From: Bacillota bacterium
Lineage (GTDB): Bacteria > Bacillota > Clostridia > Acetivibrionales > JAEXSP01
Reading direction: 5' to 3'
DNA: 62,685 nucleotides
NCBI GenBank assembly: GCA_023453795.1
Contig: JAEXSP010000024.1
Coordinates: 1 to 62,685, forward strand
Made by a program: the position numbers and the translations under genes. The notes under the pieces were generated by a model. That model saw only the letters and a list, made by a program, of their open reading frames with translations. It had not been told where the DNA came from and made no database searches. This document shows, piece after piece, positions 45,973-55,254 of the stretch (its first letter is position 1; each line of letters starts with the position of its first letter).

Positions 45973-46443
45973 GTGAAGATTAATGAAATTTTAATAAACG
46001 TGCGGTTTTCAGAAATTGATAGTATGATGTTAGCCCATAACTCGGTATATTATATTTGGTTTGAGGAAGGGCGTTTTGATTTTTCCTTCAGGGTTCTGAA
46101 CTTTACCCACAAAACATTGAATCAGGAAATACTATTACCGGTTATAAAGTCTGAGTGCAAATATTTATCACCCATAAGACTGGGGGATACTCTACTATTA
46201 CAGACATTAATGAATGTTGGTCAATCAGCTAAAATAACTTTCTATTATAATTTGTTTGATAAAGACCGCACAATCTGCCATGCAATAGGCAAGACAGAAC
46301 ATGCATTGGTAACAAGAGAAGGTAAAATGCTTCTTAAATTTCCACAGGATGTTAAGGAAATTTTTGAAAATGCCTATGAAAATAATAAAGTTTTTTTTGC
46401 AGACGAAGAATTTGTAAAAGCCTTTGAGACCCGACTGGGTTAA
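45973..46443 (+). CDS. Acyl-ACP/acyl-CoA thioesterase-like hotdog protein (4HBT)
   Basis: A 156-aa protein starting at GTG. The N-terminal V-R-F-S-E-I-D-S-M-M-L-A-H-N-S-V-Y-Y matches 4HBT/YbgC thioesterases (V-R-Y-x-E-T-D-x-x-G-x-x-H-x-x-x-Y), with the active-site Asp (D16) and His (H22) retained. It may release the chain or proof-read stalled ACPs. It lies between the dehydratase and KS-like genes with gaps of about 25 bases. Confidence 0.8.
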   Translation: MKINEILINVRFSEIDSMMLAHNSVYYIWFEEGRFDFSFRVLNFTHKTLNQEILLPVIKSECKYLSPIRLGDTLLLQTLMNVGQSAKITFYYNLFDKDRTICHAIGKTEHALVTREGKMLLKFPQDVKEIFENAYENNKVFFADEEFVKAFETRLG

Positions 46444-46466
46444 AATTTTTTTGAGAGGTGTGCTAA

Positions 46467-47543
46467 ATGTATAGTCGTGTTGTTATTACAGGTGTTGGAG
46501 CGGTAACTCCTAAAACTATGGGTAAAAGTTTATTGCAGGAATTACTTAATGCCAAAACTTCAGGTAAGAAGGAAATATCTAAATCCTTTGGAGATTTTTT
46601 AACTAGAGCAGAGGAACTAATTCCCTATAATACTTTACGTAGAATATGCAGATTTTCGGCACTGGCGTTGTATTCAAATATATTAGCGGCTAAAGACTCA
46701 GAAATTGTTATCAATGAGGGCAATTCTGAACATATCGGTTCAATTATGAATACAATTTATGGGCCGTTAAAGGTAACAGAAAAGTTATTGAATACGCTTG
46801 TTGAATCAGGGCCGCAAAACGTCAGCCCTGCAGACTTTGCAAATACTGTTATTAATTGTGCCACAGGCCAGGTTTCAATATATTTGAAAATTAAAGGGGC
46901 AAGTTCAACCATGGTAGGAAGCTCCTCGCTTACATATGCTTATGAATTAATTCGAAACCAGAAAGCGAAAGCACTATTTGTGAGTGGGGTTGAAGAATAT
47001 CACGAGAATGTTGAGAAAAACTATTCTGAAAAAATACAGTTCTCAGAAAATAGTGCATGCTTAGTATTAGAAGATTATGAGCACGCAAAAGCCCGTAATG
47101 CAAAAATATATGCGGAAATTATCGGCTGCGGAACAGGTACCGACCCTGAGCAAATGGAAAGGATAGATGTAATGGGCGGTAATGGATTGAAATCTGCGAT
47201 ATCTTTTGCCATTGGTTCGATAAAAGAAGAAAACCCGGAAGGTTACCTGATATCGGCAGTAGATTCAGAACTGAATGAATTATATAAAAAAGAAATAGAG
47301 ATTGTAAGTTCTAAAATAAAGATAAAGGATTCATTCTCATGGAAGAACATATTTGGTGAGGCATTGGGTGTAAATGAGGTTTTAGCGGCTTACATTGGTG
47401 CTATATTCCTTAACGAAAACAAGTTCAGAAATAATAATGATAATTCGGATGCAATATCCTTGGGAAATGATGCTCTGATTATATGTAATTCTTACCAGCC
47501 CGGTGGATGTTGGTCTACAATTTGTATGAAAAAGGTGATTTGA
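46467..47543 (+). CDS. Ketosynthase-like protein lacking catalytic residues (chain-length-factor-like)
   Basis: A 358-aa protein with the thiolase-fold start (R-V-V-I-T-G-V-G-A-V-T-P) and the strand L-F-V-S-G-V-E-E seen in ketosynthases. The nucleophile segment reads G-S-S-S-L (S152-S154) instead of T-A-C-A-S, and neither the H-G-T-G-T nor the G-H-x-x-G-A-A-G histidine motif is present. It is shorter than FabF by about 50 residues. By analogy with KS-CLF pairs in type II PKS and aryl polyene systems it is probably a structural partner of the KS at 37115. Its stop overlaps the FabG start by one base. Confidence 0.75.
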   Translation: MYSRVVITGVGAVTPKTMGKSLLQELLNAKTSGKKEISKSFGDFLTRAEELIPYNTLRRICRFSALALYSNILAAKDSEIVINEGNSEHIGSIMNTIYGPLKVTEKLLNTLVESGPQNVSPADFANTVINCATGQVSIYLKIKGASSTMVGSSSLTYAYELIRNQKAKALFVSGVEEYHENVEKNYSEKIQFSENSACLVLEDYEHAKARNAKIYAEIIGCGTGTDPEQMERIDVMGGNGLKSAISFAIGSIKEENPEGYLISAVDSELNELYKKEIEIVSSKIKIKDSFSWKNIFGEALGVNEVLAAYIGAIFLNENKFRNNNDNSDAISLGNDALIICNSYQPGGCWSTICMKKVI

Positions 47544-48289
47544 TGATCAATTTTAAAGGTAAATCAGTTTTGGTTACAGGCGGTTCAAGAGGTATCGGCA
47601 GAGCAATGGCTCTCAAATTCGCCGAGTATGGTGCCAATGTTTGTATTAATTATCTAAGTAACGATGAGAAAGCCGAAGCTGTTGTAGATGAATTAAAAAA
47701 ATGCAATGTTTCTGCCTTCTCCCAGAAGGGTTCGGCAGCTTCACTGCCATTTGTCAAGGAAATGATTGCAAAAGTAAAAAGCGAATTTGGGGGCATTGAC
47801 GTATTAGTGAACAATGCTGGAATTACGAAGGACGGTTTCCTTATGACCATGAAGGAAGAGCAATGGGATACCGTTGTAGATACAAACCTGAAAAGTGTGT
47901 TTAACTGCTGCAAGATGGCTATACCATGTATGATCAATAATAAAGCAGGTAAAATCATAAATATATCATCAGTGTCAGGCCTTTACGGGACAGTCAGTCA
48001 AACGAACTATTCTGCTACAAAGGCTGCTATTATTGGGTTGACAAAGTCTCTGGCAAGAGAGGTCGCCAGATATAATATACAGGTAAATGCCGTTGCACCT
48101 GGGTTTATCGAAACTGATATGGTGAGCAGTATCCCAGCCCACATAAAAGATGAGTACATTAAGAGGATTCCGACTAAAAGATGGGGTAAGGCGGAAGAAG
48201 TAGCAGAGGTAGTCGCATTCCTGGCATCATCGGCTGGCGATTATATTACAGGACAAACTATAGTTATTGATGGTGGTATGACTTGCTGA
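47543..48289 (+). CDS. 3-oxoacyl-ACP reductase (FabG-like)
   Basis: A 248-aa short-chain dehydrogenase. G-G-S-R-G-I-G (about residues 12-18) binds NADP(H), N-N-A-G is at about 86-89, and the active site has S-S-V-S-G, Y156 and K160 (Y-S-A-T-K). D-G-G-M at the end is typical of FabG. It reduces 3-oxoacyl-ACP and completes the FAS-II cycle with KS and FabZ; no cluster enoyl reductase was found, so unsaturation would be retained unless a CrtI-like enzyme reduces it. ATG 47543 overlaps the preceding TGA by one base. Confidence 0.92.
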   Translation: MINFKGKSVLVTGGSRGIGRAMALKFAEYGANVCINYLSNDEKAEAVVDELKKCNVSAFSQKGSAASLPFVKEMIAKVKSEFGGIDVLVNNAGITKDGFLMTMKEEQWDTVVDTNLKSVFNCCKMAIPCMINNKAGKIINISSVSGLYGTVSQTNYSATKAAIIGLTKSLAREVARYNIQVNAVAPGFIETDMVSSIPAHIKDEYIKRIPTKRWGKAEEVAEVVAFLASSAGDYITGQTIVIDGGMTC

Positions 48290-48336
48290 CTTTATACTGC
48301 AAAAAAAAATAATGCATAATACTAGGAGAAACGACA

Positions 48337-49284
48337 ATGGTATTTTTAAGTGTAATTATACCATCCTTTAATAACAAAAAAAATCTTTCACTTACTTTAA
48401 AGTATTTTTATAAACAGAATACGCCTCTAAATCCTGAGGAGATAGAAGTTATTGTTGTAAACGATGGTTCTACGGATGGCACTGAAGAGGTAATAAGATA
48501 CTGGCAAGGAAAGGTGAGAAATTTAAAAGTAATCAATCATCTGAAAAATAGGGGCCCGGCAGCCGCCAGAAATAGCGGCGCAGAAAATGCACAGGGAAAG
48601 CTACTTCTTTTTTTGGATAGTGATATTATAATGTCACCTGATATTTTAGATACACATTTATCCTATTTTCTTAAAAATGGGAACAGCGATGTTATAATTT
48701 TAAGTGAAATATATAATTTTAAGCCTGAAGCTAAAGATGAACTTTATGAATATCTGGATGATGCAGAGGAACTAAATGAAAACTATCTAAAAAATAATCT
48801 TACAGAGGAAATTGACCCGTATTTTGACATCCGCCATGAGATTTTAAACTCAGGGGAGGTAAATAACGGAGTTATTTGGGTTTTTGGAGCTCTATTTTGT
48901 TCAACTATGTATAAAAGTACTTGGGAGAAAGTTGGCTGCTTTGATGAAAAATTTACCGGTTGGGGCCCTGAAGATATTGAGTTTGTTTATAGGGCATATA
49001 AAAATGACTGTAAACTTGTTTATAAAAGCGACTCAGTGTGCTTTCACCTTGATTTCAGGAAAAAAGACAAAAATATTTTATTCCAAAGCGTACAGCGGAA
49101 TGCAAAGTATTTGTATGCAAAACACCCTAATAAGGATATAAAAAACTATTTGCGTTTTTATAAAGGAGATATATCATTTGAAGAATTTGATTGTCTTCAT
49201 AAAGATGTATCTTTTAAAGCGGAAGAGTATAAAAAGTTACATTATCTAGGGATATTGAAGTTTCTTTTCAAAAAAACAGAGTAG
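48337..49284 (+). CDS. Glycosyltransferase family 2
   Basis: A 315-aa GT-A-fold enzyme: V-I-I-P-S-F-N-N-K near the start, V-N-D-G-S-T-D-G-T, R-N-S-G-A-E-N-A, the metal-binding D-S-D (D94-D96) and G-W-G-P-E-D-I-E-F, which marks the acceptor site in many GT2 enzymes. No transmembrane helix is visible, so it is cytosolic or peripheral. It probably adds a sugar or amino sugar to the lipid, giving the amine that the deacetylase and BtrH-like proteins would use; this link is inferred. Confidence 0.88.
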   Translation: MVFLSVIIPSFNNKKNLSLTLKYFYKQNTPLNPEEIEVIVVNDGSTDGTEEVIRYWQGKVRNLKVINHLKNRGPAAARNSGAENAQGKLLLFLDSDIIMSPDILDTHLSYFLKNGNSDVIILSEIYNFKPEAKDELYEYLDDAEELNENYLKNNLTEEIDPYFDIRHEILNSGEVNNGVIWVFGALFCSTMYKSTWEKVGCFDEKFTGWGPEDIEFVYRAYKNDCKLVYKSDSVCFHLDFRKKDKNILFQSVQRNAKYLYAKHPNKDIKNYLRFYKGDISFEEFDCLHKDVSFKAEEYKKLHYLGILKFLFKKTE

Positions 49285-49300
49285 GGAAAGAGTAACGTAA

Positions 49301-50335
49301 ATGATAGATAAGTTCGTAAGGAAGGTCAATTTTGGAAAGTACAGCTCCAGTTCATTGGGGTCTAATTTACTTAATTTTTACAACTTTAAGTTCTCTGAAG
49401 CTATGGCTTTTGGCCTCGGTGAAGGTCTGTTTTTCAGATTATATAAATATCATGAGGAATGGAAGGTAGAAAACTGTAATTTGAACCTAGTATATGATTT
49501 GGGTGAAAATCTTACTTTTTTTATTAACCGTTTCATGGCATATAGTCCGGCCGAGCTTTTTGACCGGATTAAAGAAAACTTATATGTAAAAAAGTATCCG
49601 TTTTTAATAACTTTTTTGGTATGTAAACCAAAACTTGACTTGGCTTTTGGAGAATATAATGTAAACGCCGATTATAGCTCAGATGCAGAAAAACTTTTTC
49701 AAAGAATATTTGTATATGCATATGATCCTGAAGATGAAAGCTTAGTTATTAATGATGGGATTAAGCATTATGCAAAAATACCCTCACAAGATTTTTTGAA
49801 TCTGTTTTCATATGAAGATATTGATGTAAAAACAATCGTATGGGAAATATATATTCCCCCAAGGCGCATAGTAAGAACCTCTTTTATTATTAGTCACCTC
49901 TTATACAGAACTAGTAATCGTATGCTCTATCTGCAAGGTGACAGTAATAATTTTTATGGAGTCCAAGGGATTGAGAAAACTTTTGATTTCATTAAATCCT
50001 CTAATATCAAAAGTGATACGTCCAGAAGGCTGATTAAAAGTATAGTATACGACGAGACGAAAGATGGCTATTACAGAGATATTTTTGCTGACTTTTTGGT
50101 TGAAGCTCAAAATAAATTAGAAGCTATCGATTTACATATGCTAATAAAGTCCTACCGAAGGCTGGCACTATTGTGGAAGGAGCTTTTTGTACATTTGGAA
50201 AGTGATTCTGTCATGGAACCAGGTAAAACGTATGTGATTTTAATGGATGAAATTCTAAAGTTGGAAAAGTATAATTTAATTAAATTAGAGGAAATTGTTT
50301 GCAATAATACTAGTTTAAAGACTATTAAGTGTTGA
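49301..50335 (+). CDS. BtrH-like protein 2, catalytic residues lost
   Basis: A 344-aa protein alignable to its neighbours through A-F-G-L-G-E-G-L-F (G-L-G-A-G-L-G in the others) and the DUF4872-like C-terminal half (L-Y-L-Q-G-D; R-R-L-A-L-L-W-K-E-L). The position of the catalytic Cys is occupied by Ser within S-S-S-S-L-G-S (about residue 17), and the G-G-H/G-E-H segment is replaced by D-A-E-K-L-F-Q-R, so no His is available. It is probably a non-catalytic subunit or scaffold for BtrH-like 1 or 3. Confidence 0.65.
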   Translation: MIDKFVRKVNFGKYSSSSLGSNLLNFYNFKFSEAMAFGLGEGLFFRLYKYHEEWKVENCNLNLVYDLGENLTFFINRFMAYSPAELFDRIKENLYVKKYPFLITFLVCKPKLDLAFGEYNVNADYSSDAEKLFQRIFVYAYDPEDESLVINDGIKHYAKIPSQDFLNLFSYEDIDVKTIVWEIYIPPRRIVRTSFIISHLLYRTSNRMLYLQGDSNNFYGVQGIEKTFDFIKSSNIKSDTSRRLIKSIVYDETKDGYYRDIFADFLVEAQNKLEAIDLHMLIKSYRRLALLWKELFVHLESDSVMEPGKTYVILMDEILKLEKYNLIKLEEIVCNNTSLKTIKC

Positions 50336-50392
50336 TTAGTACGGGTTGGGTTAAATTGGCGAAAGTAAGAATAGTACATACGGAGGAAGAAT

Positions 50393-51463
50393 ATGTACAA
50401 GATAACAGAAGAATATCTGAAAACGAATTATTTAGGTTCACATTGTGCAAGTACATCAATTAGAAATATTTTGGCGTATCATGGACACATGTTTACAGAG
50501 GATTTGTGCTTTGGCCTTGGCGCTGGGCTTGGGTTTTCAATATTCAAACTTCCCGAAATGCCATACTATTCTTTCAGCGGAAGGGCAAGAAATATTGAGC
50601 ATTTATTATGTAGGAGTCTGGGGTTTTATCCTGATTGCTACTATAATTTGGATAATGAAGAAATGTGGTACATATTCGAGTCGATAATTAAATCAGGAGA
50701 GCCACTATTAGTTAAGCTTGATATAAATAACCTAGAATATTTAAAGCAGTTTATGAAGATTAATGAAAGAATTCAGCTAGGTGAACATATGGCAGTTCTT
50801 ATCGGAGTAGATGAAAAATATGCCGTTTTATCGGAATATTTTAAGAGGCTGCCTTTTACGATAGAAAAGAAAAAACTTATTAAAAGTATGAATACAAAAT
50901 TTGAAGAAAAGTCTTTATATAATATATTTTACCGTTTTCATTTTCCGAATAAATTGATTGAACTTCCATTAGCACTCATCAATTCAATTTATTATAACAG
51001 CCACGAGATGATAAATGGGTTTGGTTCAAGTCTGGGTTTACCAGGGTTGATAAAATTCATGAACGAAATATTTATGTGGCCCGATATAATGAGCCAATCT
51101 GACTTGAAGCGAAATGCATATATGGCATGGGCTTCTTTTGAGAAAATCGGTACAGGCGGAGGAAACTTTAGGTTAATGTACGCAAGATTTCTCAATCAGG
51201 CCGGAGATGAATTAAATAGTAGCTACTTGAAGAAAGTAGCAAATGAGTATGCTGATTTGGCAAGATACTGGAAAATGTTTTCGCTAGGGATGTACGAAAC
51301 TTTTCTTGCTAAGGATAATAAAAAGTCGGATATGGAAGAGAGGTTGCAAAAGCTCAGCAGTTATATAAAAACAAAGGAAAAGGAAAATATAGTTAAGTTA
51401 AATGAGTGGGCCTTAAAGTATTCTGCTGATGATATTGACTTAAGCCTGACAAAGGCAAATTGA
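50393..51463 (+). CDS. BtrH-like ACP-dependent acyltransferase 3
   Basis: A 356-aa protein. C18 in S-H-C-A-S-T-S-I-R, F-G-L-G-A-G-L-G-F, and H132 in G-E-H-M-A-V-L-I-G match the first BtrH-like paralogue; the DUF4872-like half ends with R-Y-W-K-M-F. CGGAGGA precedes the start. Together with the degenerate copy just before it, it may form a two-subunit acyltransferase. The two active paralogues could act on different acceptors or add two chains. Confidence 0.8.
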   Translation: MYKITEEYLKTNYLGSHCASTSIRNILAYHGHMFTEDLCFGLGAGLGFSIFKLPEMPYYSFSGRARNIEHLLCRSLGFYPDCYYNLDNEEMWYIFESIIKSGEPLLVKLDINNLEYLKQFMKINERIQLGEHMAVLIGVDEKYAVLSEYFKRLPFTIEKKKLIKSMNTKFEEKSLYNIFYRFHFPNKLIELPLALINSIYYNSHEMINGFGSSLGLPGLIKFMNEIFMWPDIMSQSDLKRNAYMAWASFEKIGTGGGNFRLMYARFLNQAGDELNSSYLKKVANEYADLARYWKMFSLGMYETFLAKDNKKSDMEERLQKLSSYIKTKEKENIVKLNEWALKYSADDIDLSLTKAN

Positions 51464-51507
51464 GGTGTTTGTTTTTTACTCTTATGATTGTGAAGGTGGG
51501 AAAAGCT

Positions 51508-52527
51508 ATGGAGAATGTGAAATATCCAATTAACATGGTTGGAGTTAATCTTACATATAAATGTAATCTTAAATGTTATATGTGTGGCCAAAGAAATCTG
51601 GATCTGGGTATACAAAAACAGGAGGTTGATTATGATACCCTATGCCGGTTTATTGATATTCTCAAACCGTATGGACTGCGGTTTGGAGTTTATCTGTGGG
51701 GTGGCGAACCTTTTTTATACAGTAAAATTTTCGAACTGGTTGAATTTATTCATTCAAAAGGGTTATTTGTTACTGTAAACACAAATGGTACAATGTTGGA
51801 GCAGTATGCGGAAGATATTATCAAAAGCAGGATTGACAGGCTGATTATTTCAATTGATGGCTTAGAGGAAGTCCATGATGATATCAGAGGGGTAAAGGGT
51901 ACTTTTAAAAGGGTAATAGATGGGATTAATAAAATAAACTCGTTAAAAAGGTTTCGCCCTTTTTTGAATTCCAATACAGTTATATCTTCAAAAAACTACC
52001 ACCAATTGTTTGAACTGATAATGTATTTGAAATCGTTACGGCTTAGTTCAATGGAACTTCAACTTCCAATGTTTTTCACAGAAGAGATGGGTAATGAATA
52101 TGAGCTTAGAATGAAGACTGATTTTAATGTAGATGCACATAGTTGGAAAGGTTTTGTCGGGGATTACCATGAAATTGATATTCCATTACTTATATCACAA
52201 CTTGAAAGAATCCAGGAAGCAATTCCTAGACATCTCAAACTTGTTCCGGGTCTGAACAAGGGACAGATTGCCGAATACTTTACAATCCCCAAGGCAGCTT
52301 TTACCAATAAAATGTGTAATCTGCCTTTTAGTCAGATTGGTGTTGAGCCAAATGGAGAGTTAGTTATTTGCCCGGATTTTCCCGATTATGTCGTAGGTAA
52401 TATATACAACGTCGAGAAAGTCTCCGATTTCTGGGACTCAGAAAAGATGCGTACTTTCAGAAATAGTTTATCGGAAAAGGGTTTATTGCCTATTTGTTCG
52501 AAGTGCTGTCAATTATACCAGTTCTAA
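51508..52527 (+). CDS. Radical SAM/SPASM-type protein
   Basis: About 339 aa. The loop C-N-L-K-C-Y-M-C (C19, C23, C26) is canonical, followed by W-G-G-E-P and S-I-D-G. The C-terminus has C-N-L-P-F-S with E-P-N-G-E-L-V-I-C-P-D and C-S-K-C-C, a SPASM/Twitch-like auxiliary cluster domain. It has no B12 domain and so differs from the two earlier radical SAM proteins. ATG 51508 has AAGGTGGG seven bases upstream; a TTG at 51460 in frame is less likely. No RiPP precursor is nearby, so the substrate is probably the acyl product or its head group. Confidence 0.88.
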   Translation: MENVKYPINMVGVNLTYKCNLKCYMCGQRNLDLGIQKQEVDYDTLCRFIDILKPYGLRFGVYLWGGEPFLYSKIFELVEFIHSKGLFVTVNTNGTMLEQYAEDIIKSRIDRLIISIDGLEEVHDDIRGVKGTFKRVIDGINKINSLKRFRPFLNSNTVISSKNYHQLFELIMYLKSLRLSSMELQLPMFFTEEMGNEYELRMKTDFNVDAHSWKGFVGDYHEIDIPLLISQLERIQEAIPRHLKLVPGLNKGQIAEYFTIPKAAFTNKMCNLPFSQIGVEPNGELVICPDFPDYVVGNIYNVEKVSDFWDSEKMRTFRNSLSEKGLLPICSKCCQLYQF

Positions 52528-52611
52528 AACATTTAGTAAATAGATAATCCGGAAATTAGTGGTATGTATTTATTAAAAAAACGTTTTGATAGATAAGGAG
52601 GAGATATTATA

Positions 52612-53853
52612 GTGTTTTCATTTTTCAAGATATCCGCCAGAAATTTACTGCGCCGAAAAAGGAGAAGCGTATTAACCGGATTAATGATTTTTGTAGGTAC
52701 ATTGACAATGATTCTGGTAATTGCACTTTCCTATTCTATGGAACAGAGCATCACCAATGCTGTGTGCCAAACTTATACAGGGAACATAGAAATACATACT
52801 GCTACAGATCAAAAAATTGATGTGTATTCAGGGCCTGCTTCTGCCACACCCTTGCTTAAAGGGGCTGAATCTATTAGAAATTTGCTTGCAAAACAAGAAG
52901 GAATTTCTTATGTGGTTCCACATTTGAGATTTCAAGGTATTATAACAAACAGTAATGAATATACGTCCTCCACAGTGGTTGCTGTGGATCCCGCACAGGA
53001 GATGAAGGCATTTCCTAAAATAAAGCTTCTTGAGGGGACATTTATTAGTGAAAAAGAAGGTGTAGTAATTGGAAAGGATCTTGCAAAGTCGATAAATGCC
53101 AAGGTAGGGCAAGAGTTTTATTTTGATACAGCTGATGCAAACGGACAGAATAGAAGAACACACATGAAGGTACAAGGCATATTTACAGCTGAAGGCATGG
53201 GAATGTTTTTAGACAATAATATCTATATGGATATCAACAATGCAAGAGATTTTTTGAACTTGAAGCAGGATGAAGCTTCAGATGTAATTGTGATAACAAA
53301 AAGCGGTGTAAATGAGAAGAATCTGATAGACAAAGTTCAATCTTTACTTACAAAGGAAGGATTTTCATTGCGGACAGAAAGCTGGAAGGGAATTGCGTCT
53401 ATGTTTTATGGCATTATTATGGCTGTTACAATAGTACCTCAAATGTCATTGGGAATAATCTTGTTTGCAGTTGCAATAGGTATTATAAATACTATATTAA
53501 TGGTTATACTTGAGCGTACCAGAGAAATAGGCATGCTTATTGCTTTAGGTACCAAACGAAGGCAAATATTAGCAATGTTTGTAATGGAAATGGGTATCTT
53601 AAGTGCCATTTCAAGTGCTATTGCAATTTTGATTGGTCTGGCTGTCGTGTTTATACTTGGCAAGATAGGTGTTCCGGCAATCTCAAGTATCTTGGAGTTT
53701 GCCTTTGGCGGTGAGCGGCTCTATTTTAAATTTAATTTTGCTTCGTTAATCATATCTTTTGTAGCAATGGTACTGATAAGTATGGTAGTTGCATATTTTG
53801 CAGCACGGAAAACAAGCAAATTACAGCCAGTAGAAGCGATGCACACGATTTGA
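52612..53853 (+). CDS. ABC transporter permease 1 (LolC/MacB-like, FtsX domain)
   Basis: A 413-aa permease with one N-terminal helix (about 20-42), a large extracytoplasmic domain of the MacB-periplasmic-core type (about 45-235) and three C-terminal helices with the FtsX signature E-R-T-R-E-I-G-M-L-I-A-L-G. GTG start. Exporters of this type move lipids, lipoproteins or amphiphilic antibiotics across or out of the membrane. With permease 2 and the ATPase at 55963 it should form a heterodimeric exporter for the cluster product. Confidence 0.88.
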   Translation: MFSFFKISARNLLRRKRRSVLTGLMIFVGTLTMILVIALSYSMEQSITNAVCQTYTGNIEIHTATDQKIDVYSGPASATPLLKGAESIRNLLAKQEGISYVVPHLRFQGIITNSNEYTSSTVVAVDPAQEMKAFPKIKLLEGTFISEKEGVVIGKDLAKSINAKVGQEFYFDTADANGQNRRTHMKVQGIFTAEGMGMFLDNNIYMDINNARDFLNLKQDEASDVIVITKSGVNEKNLIDKVQSLLTKEGFSLRTESWKGIASMFYGIIMAVTIVPQMSLGIILFAVAIGIINTILMVILERTREIGMLIALGTKRRQILAMFVMEMGILSAISSAIAILIGLAVVFILGKIGVPAISSILEFAFGGERLYFKFNFASLIISFVAMVLISMVVAYFAARKTSKLQPVEAMHTI

Positions 53854-53925
53854 TTATGCGGTATTTCGATACAGGAAATGTAAACAGGTTTGTCATCTAA
53901 ACCGTTTTGTAAGGGGGAAAACAGT

Positions 53926-55170
53926 GTGAAGGATTTTGTTAAAATTGCATTCCGCAATTTATTACGCTATAAACGACGTACTATTCTGACAGGAATATCA
54001 ATACTTTTAGGCAGTTGCATTTTGACCTTTGGGCAGGCATTAGTTGATGGGGTTCAGAATCAACTGAGTTTAAATATTATTTCTGCAGACAGCGGTCATA
54101 TACTTGTAACAAAAAACAATGATCTGAAAAAGAATGACACAACTGTACAAGTAGGTAACTGGAAAAAACAACTTATTGAAAATCCCGATAAGATTGAGAA
54201 TGAGCTGGCTAAGCAAAAAGGAATTAACTCTATTTCTAGAAGAGTCTATATCAACGGGATGCTAAGCAATGATTCCAAAACAAGTATGGAAGTTGTTATT
54301 GGTATTGAACCTGATAAAGAAAAGGACCTTTTTGAAAAAGTAATCCCCGTTGATGAGGGAAGTATTCTTAAAAAAGATAGTAATTATCCCGGTATTTATA
54401 TTAGCCATACGGTTTCTGATATTAATAATGTAGGCGTAGGAGACAGCTTAAAAGTAATAACTCAGGATATTAACGGGAAAGCAAATGTCTTAGAGTGTTG
54501 TGTACAGGGAATTTTTAAGAAGAGTCCTCTAAAAGAATACTATGCTTATATGATGATCGGAGATGCTCAGAAGCTTGGAGGAATAGGCAGCGGAATTACT
54601 CAATTTAAGATTATGCTTAATAAACGGGATATGTCAAAATCCACTGCCATAAATCTTCAAGAACTTTTTGGGGAAAAATACAATTTAAAGTTTGAGGGAT
54701 GGGAAACGGCAGGTGGCTTTTTAATGGGATCGGTTCTGATCGCCAGGGCTATGGTGGTTATTTTATGTGTTGTACTATTTTTAGTCATTACCACAATTTT
54801 GATCAATACTATGTCAATGGCTGTTTTTGAACGGACTAGGGAAATTGGAACAATAATGGCCATCGGTACAAAAAGGGGCCAGGTTATTCAATTGTTTTTG
54901 TTTGAATCCATAATTTTAGGCGTAGTTGCTACAGGTCTGGGAGTTGGAATTGGCAGCGGTATATCATTGTTATTAGCAAAAGTCGGAATCCCGGCAGTCA
55001 CAGAATCTTTGGCTTTAGGATTCGGAGCAGACCATGCATATCCCTACCTGACGTCAAATACGGTGGTGATTTCGCTTGCTATTGTATTGGGCCTGACTAT
55101 CGTATCTACTTTATATCCTGCATTTAAAGCTTCAAGGTTGGAACCAGTAAAGGCTATATATTATGTTTAA
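53926..55170 (+). CDS. ABC transporter permease 2 (LolE/MacB-like, FtsX domain)
   Basis: A 414-aa paralogue of permease 1: basic start K-I-A-F-R-N-L-L-R-Y-K-R-R-T, one N-terminal helix, large outside domain, then three C-terminal helices with E-R-T-R-E-I-G-T-I-M-A-I-G-T. GTG 53926 is preceded by AAGGGGGAAA; the longer in-frame start at 53890 lacks a Shine-Dalgarno. The pair of similar but not identical permeases mirrors LolC/LolE. Confidence 0.87.
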   Translation: MKDFVKIAFRNLLRYKRRTILTGISILLGSCILTFGQALVDGVQNQLSLNIISADSGHILVTKNNDLKKNDTTVQVGNWKKQLIENPDKIENELAKQKGINSISRRVYINGMLSNDSKTSMEVVIGIEPDKEKDLFEKVIPVDEGSILKKDSNYPGIYISHTVSDINNVGVGDSLKVITQDINGKANVLECCVQGIFKKSPLKEYYAYMMIGDAQKLGGIGSGITQFKIMLNKRDMSKSTAINLQELFGEKYNLKFEGWETAGGFLMGSVLIARAMVVILCVVLFLVITTILINTMSMAVFERTREIGTIMAIGTKRGQVIQLFLFESIILGVVATGLGVGIGSGISLLLAKVGIPAVTESLALGFGADHAYPYLTSNTVVISLAIVLGLTIVSTLYPAFKASRLEPVKAIYYV

Positions 55171-55254
55171 AGTGCAAGAACCTAATCCTGGGATTCTTAT
55201 ATTTTAAGTTATTCAAACCGGAATTTATGAAAAGTGTATGGCGGGGTAAATATT

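Noticed and set aside
51508..52527. RiPP cluster, suggested by a SPASM-type radical SAM gene and ABC exporter
   Set aside because: No short precursor-peptide frame was found in the intergenic gaps, which are all under 90 bases, and no RRE or peptidase gene is nearby.
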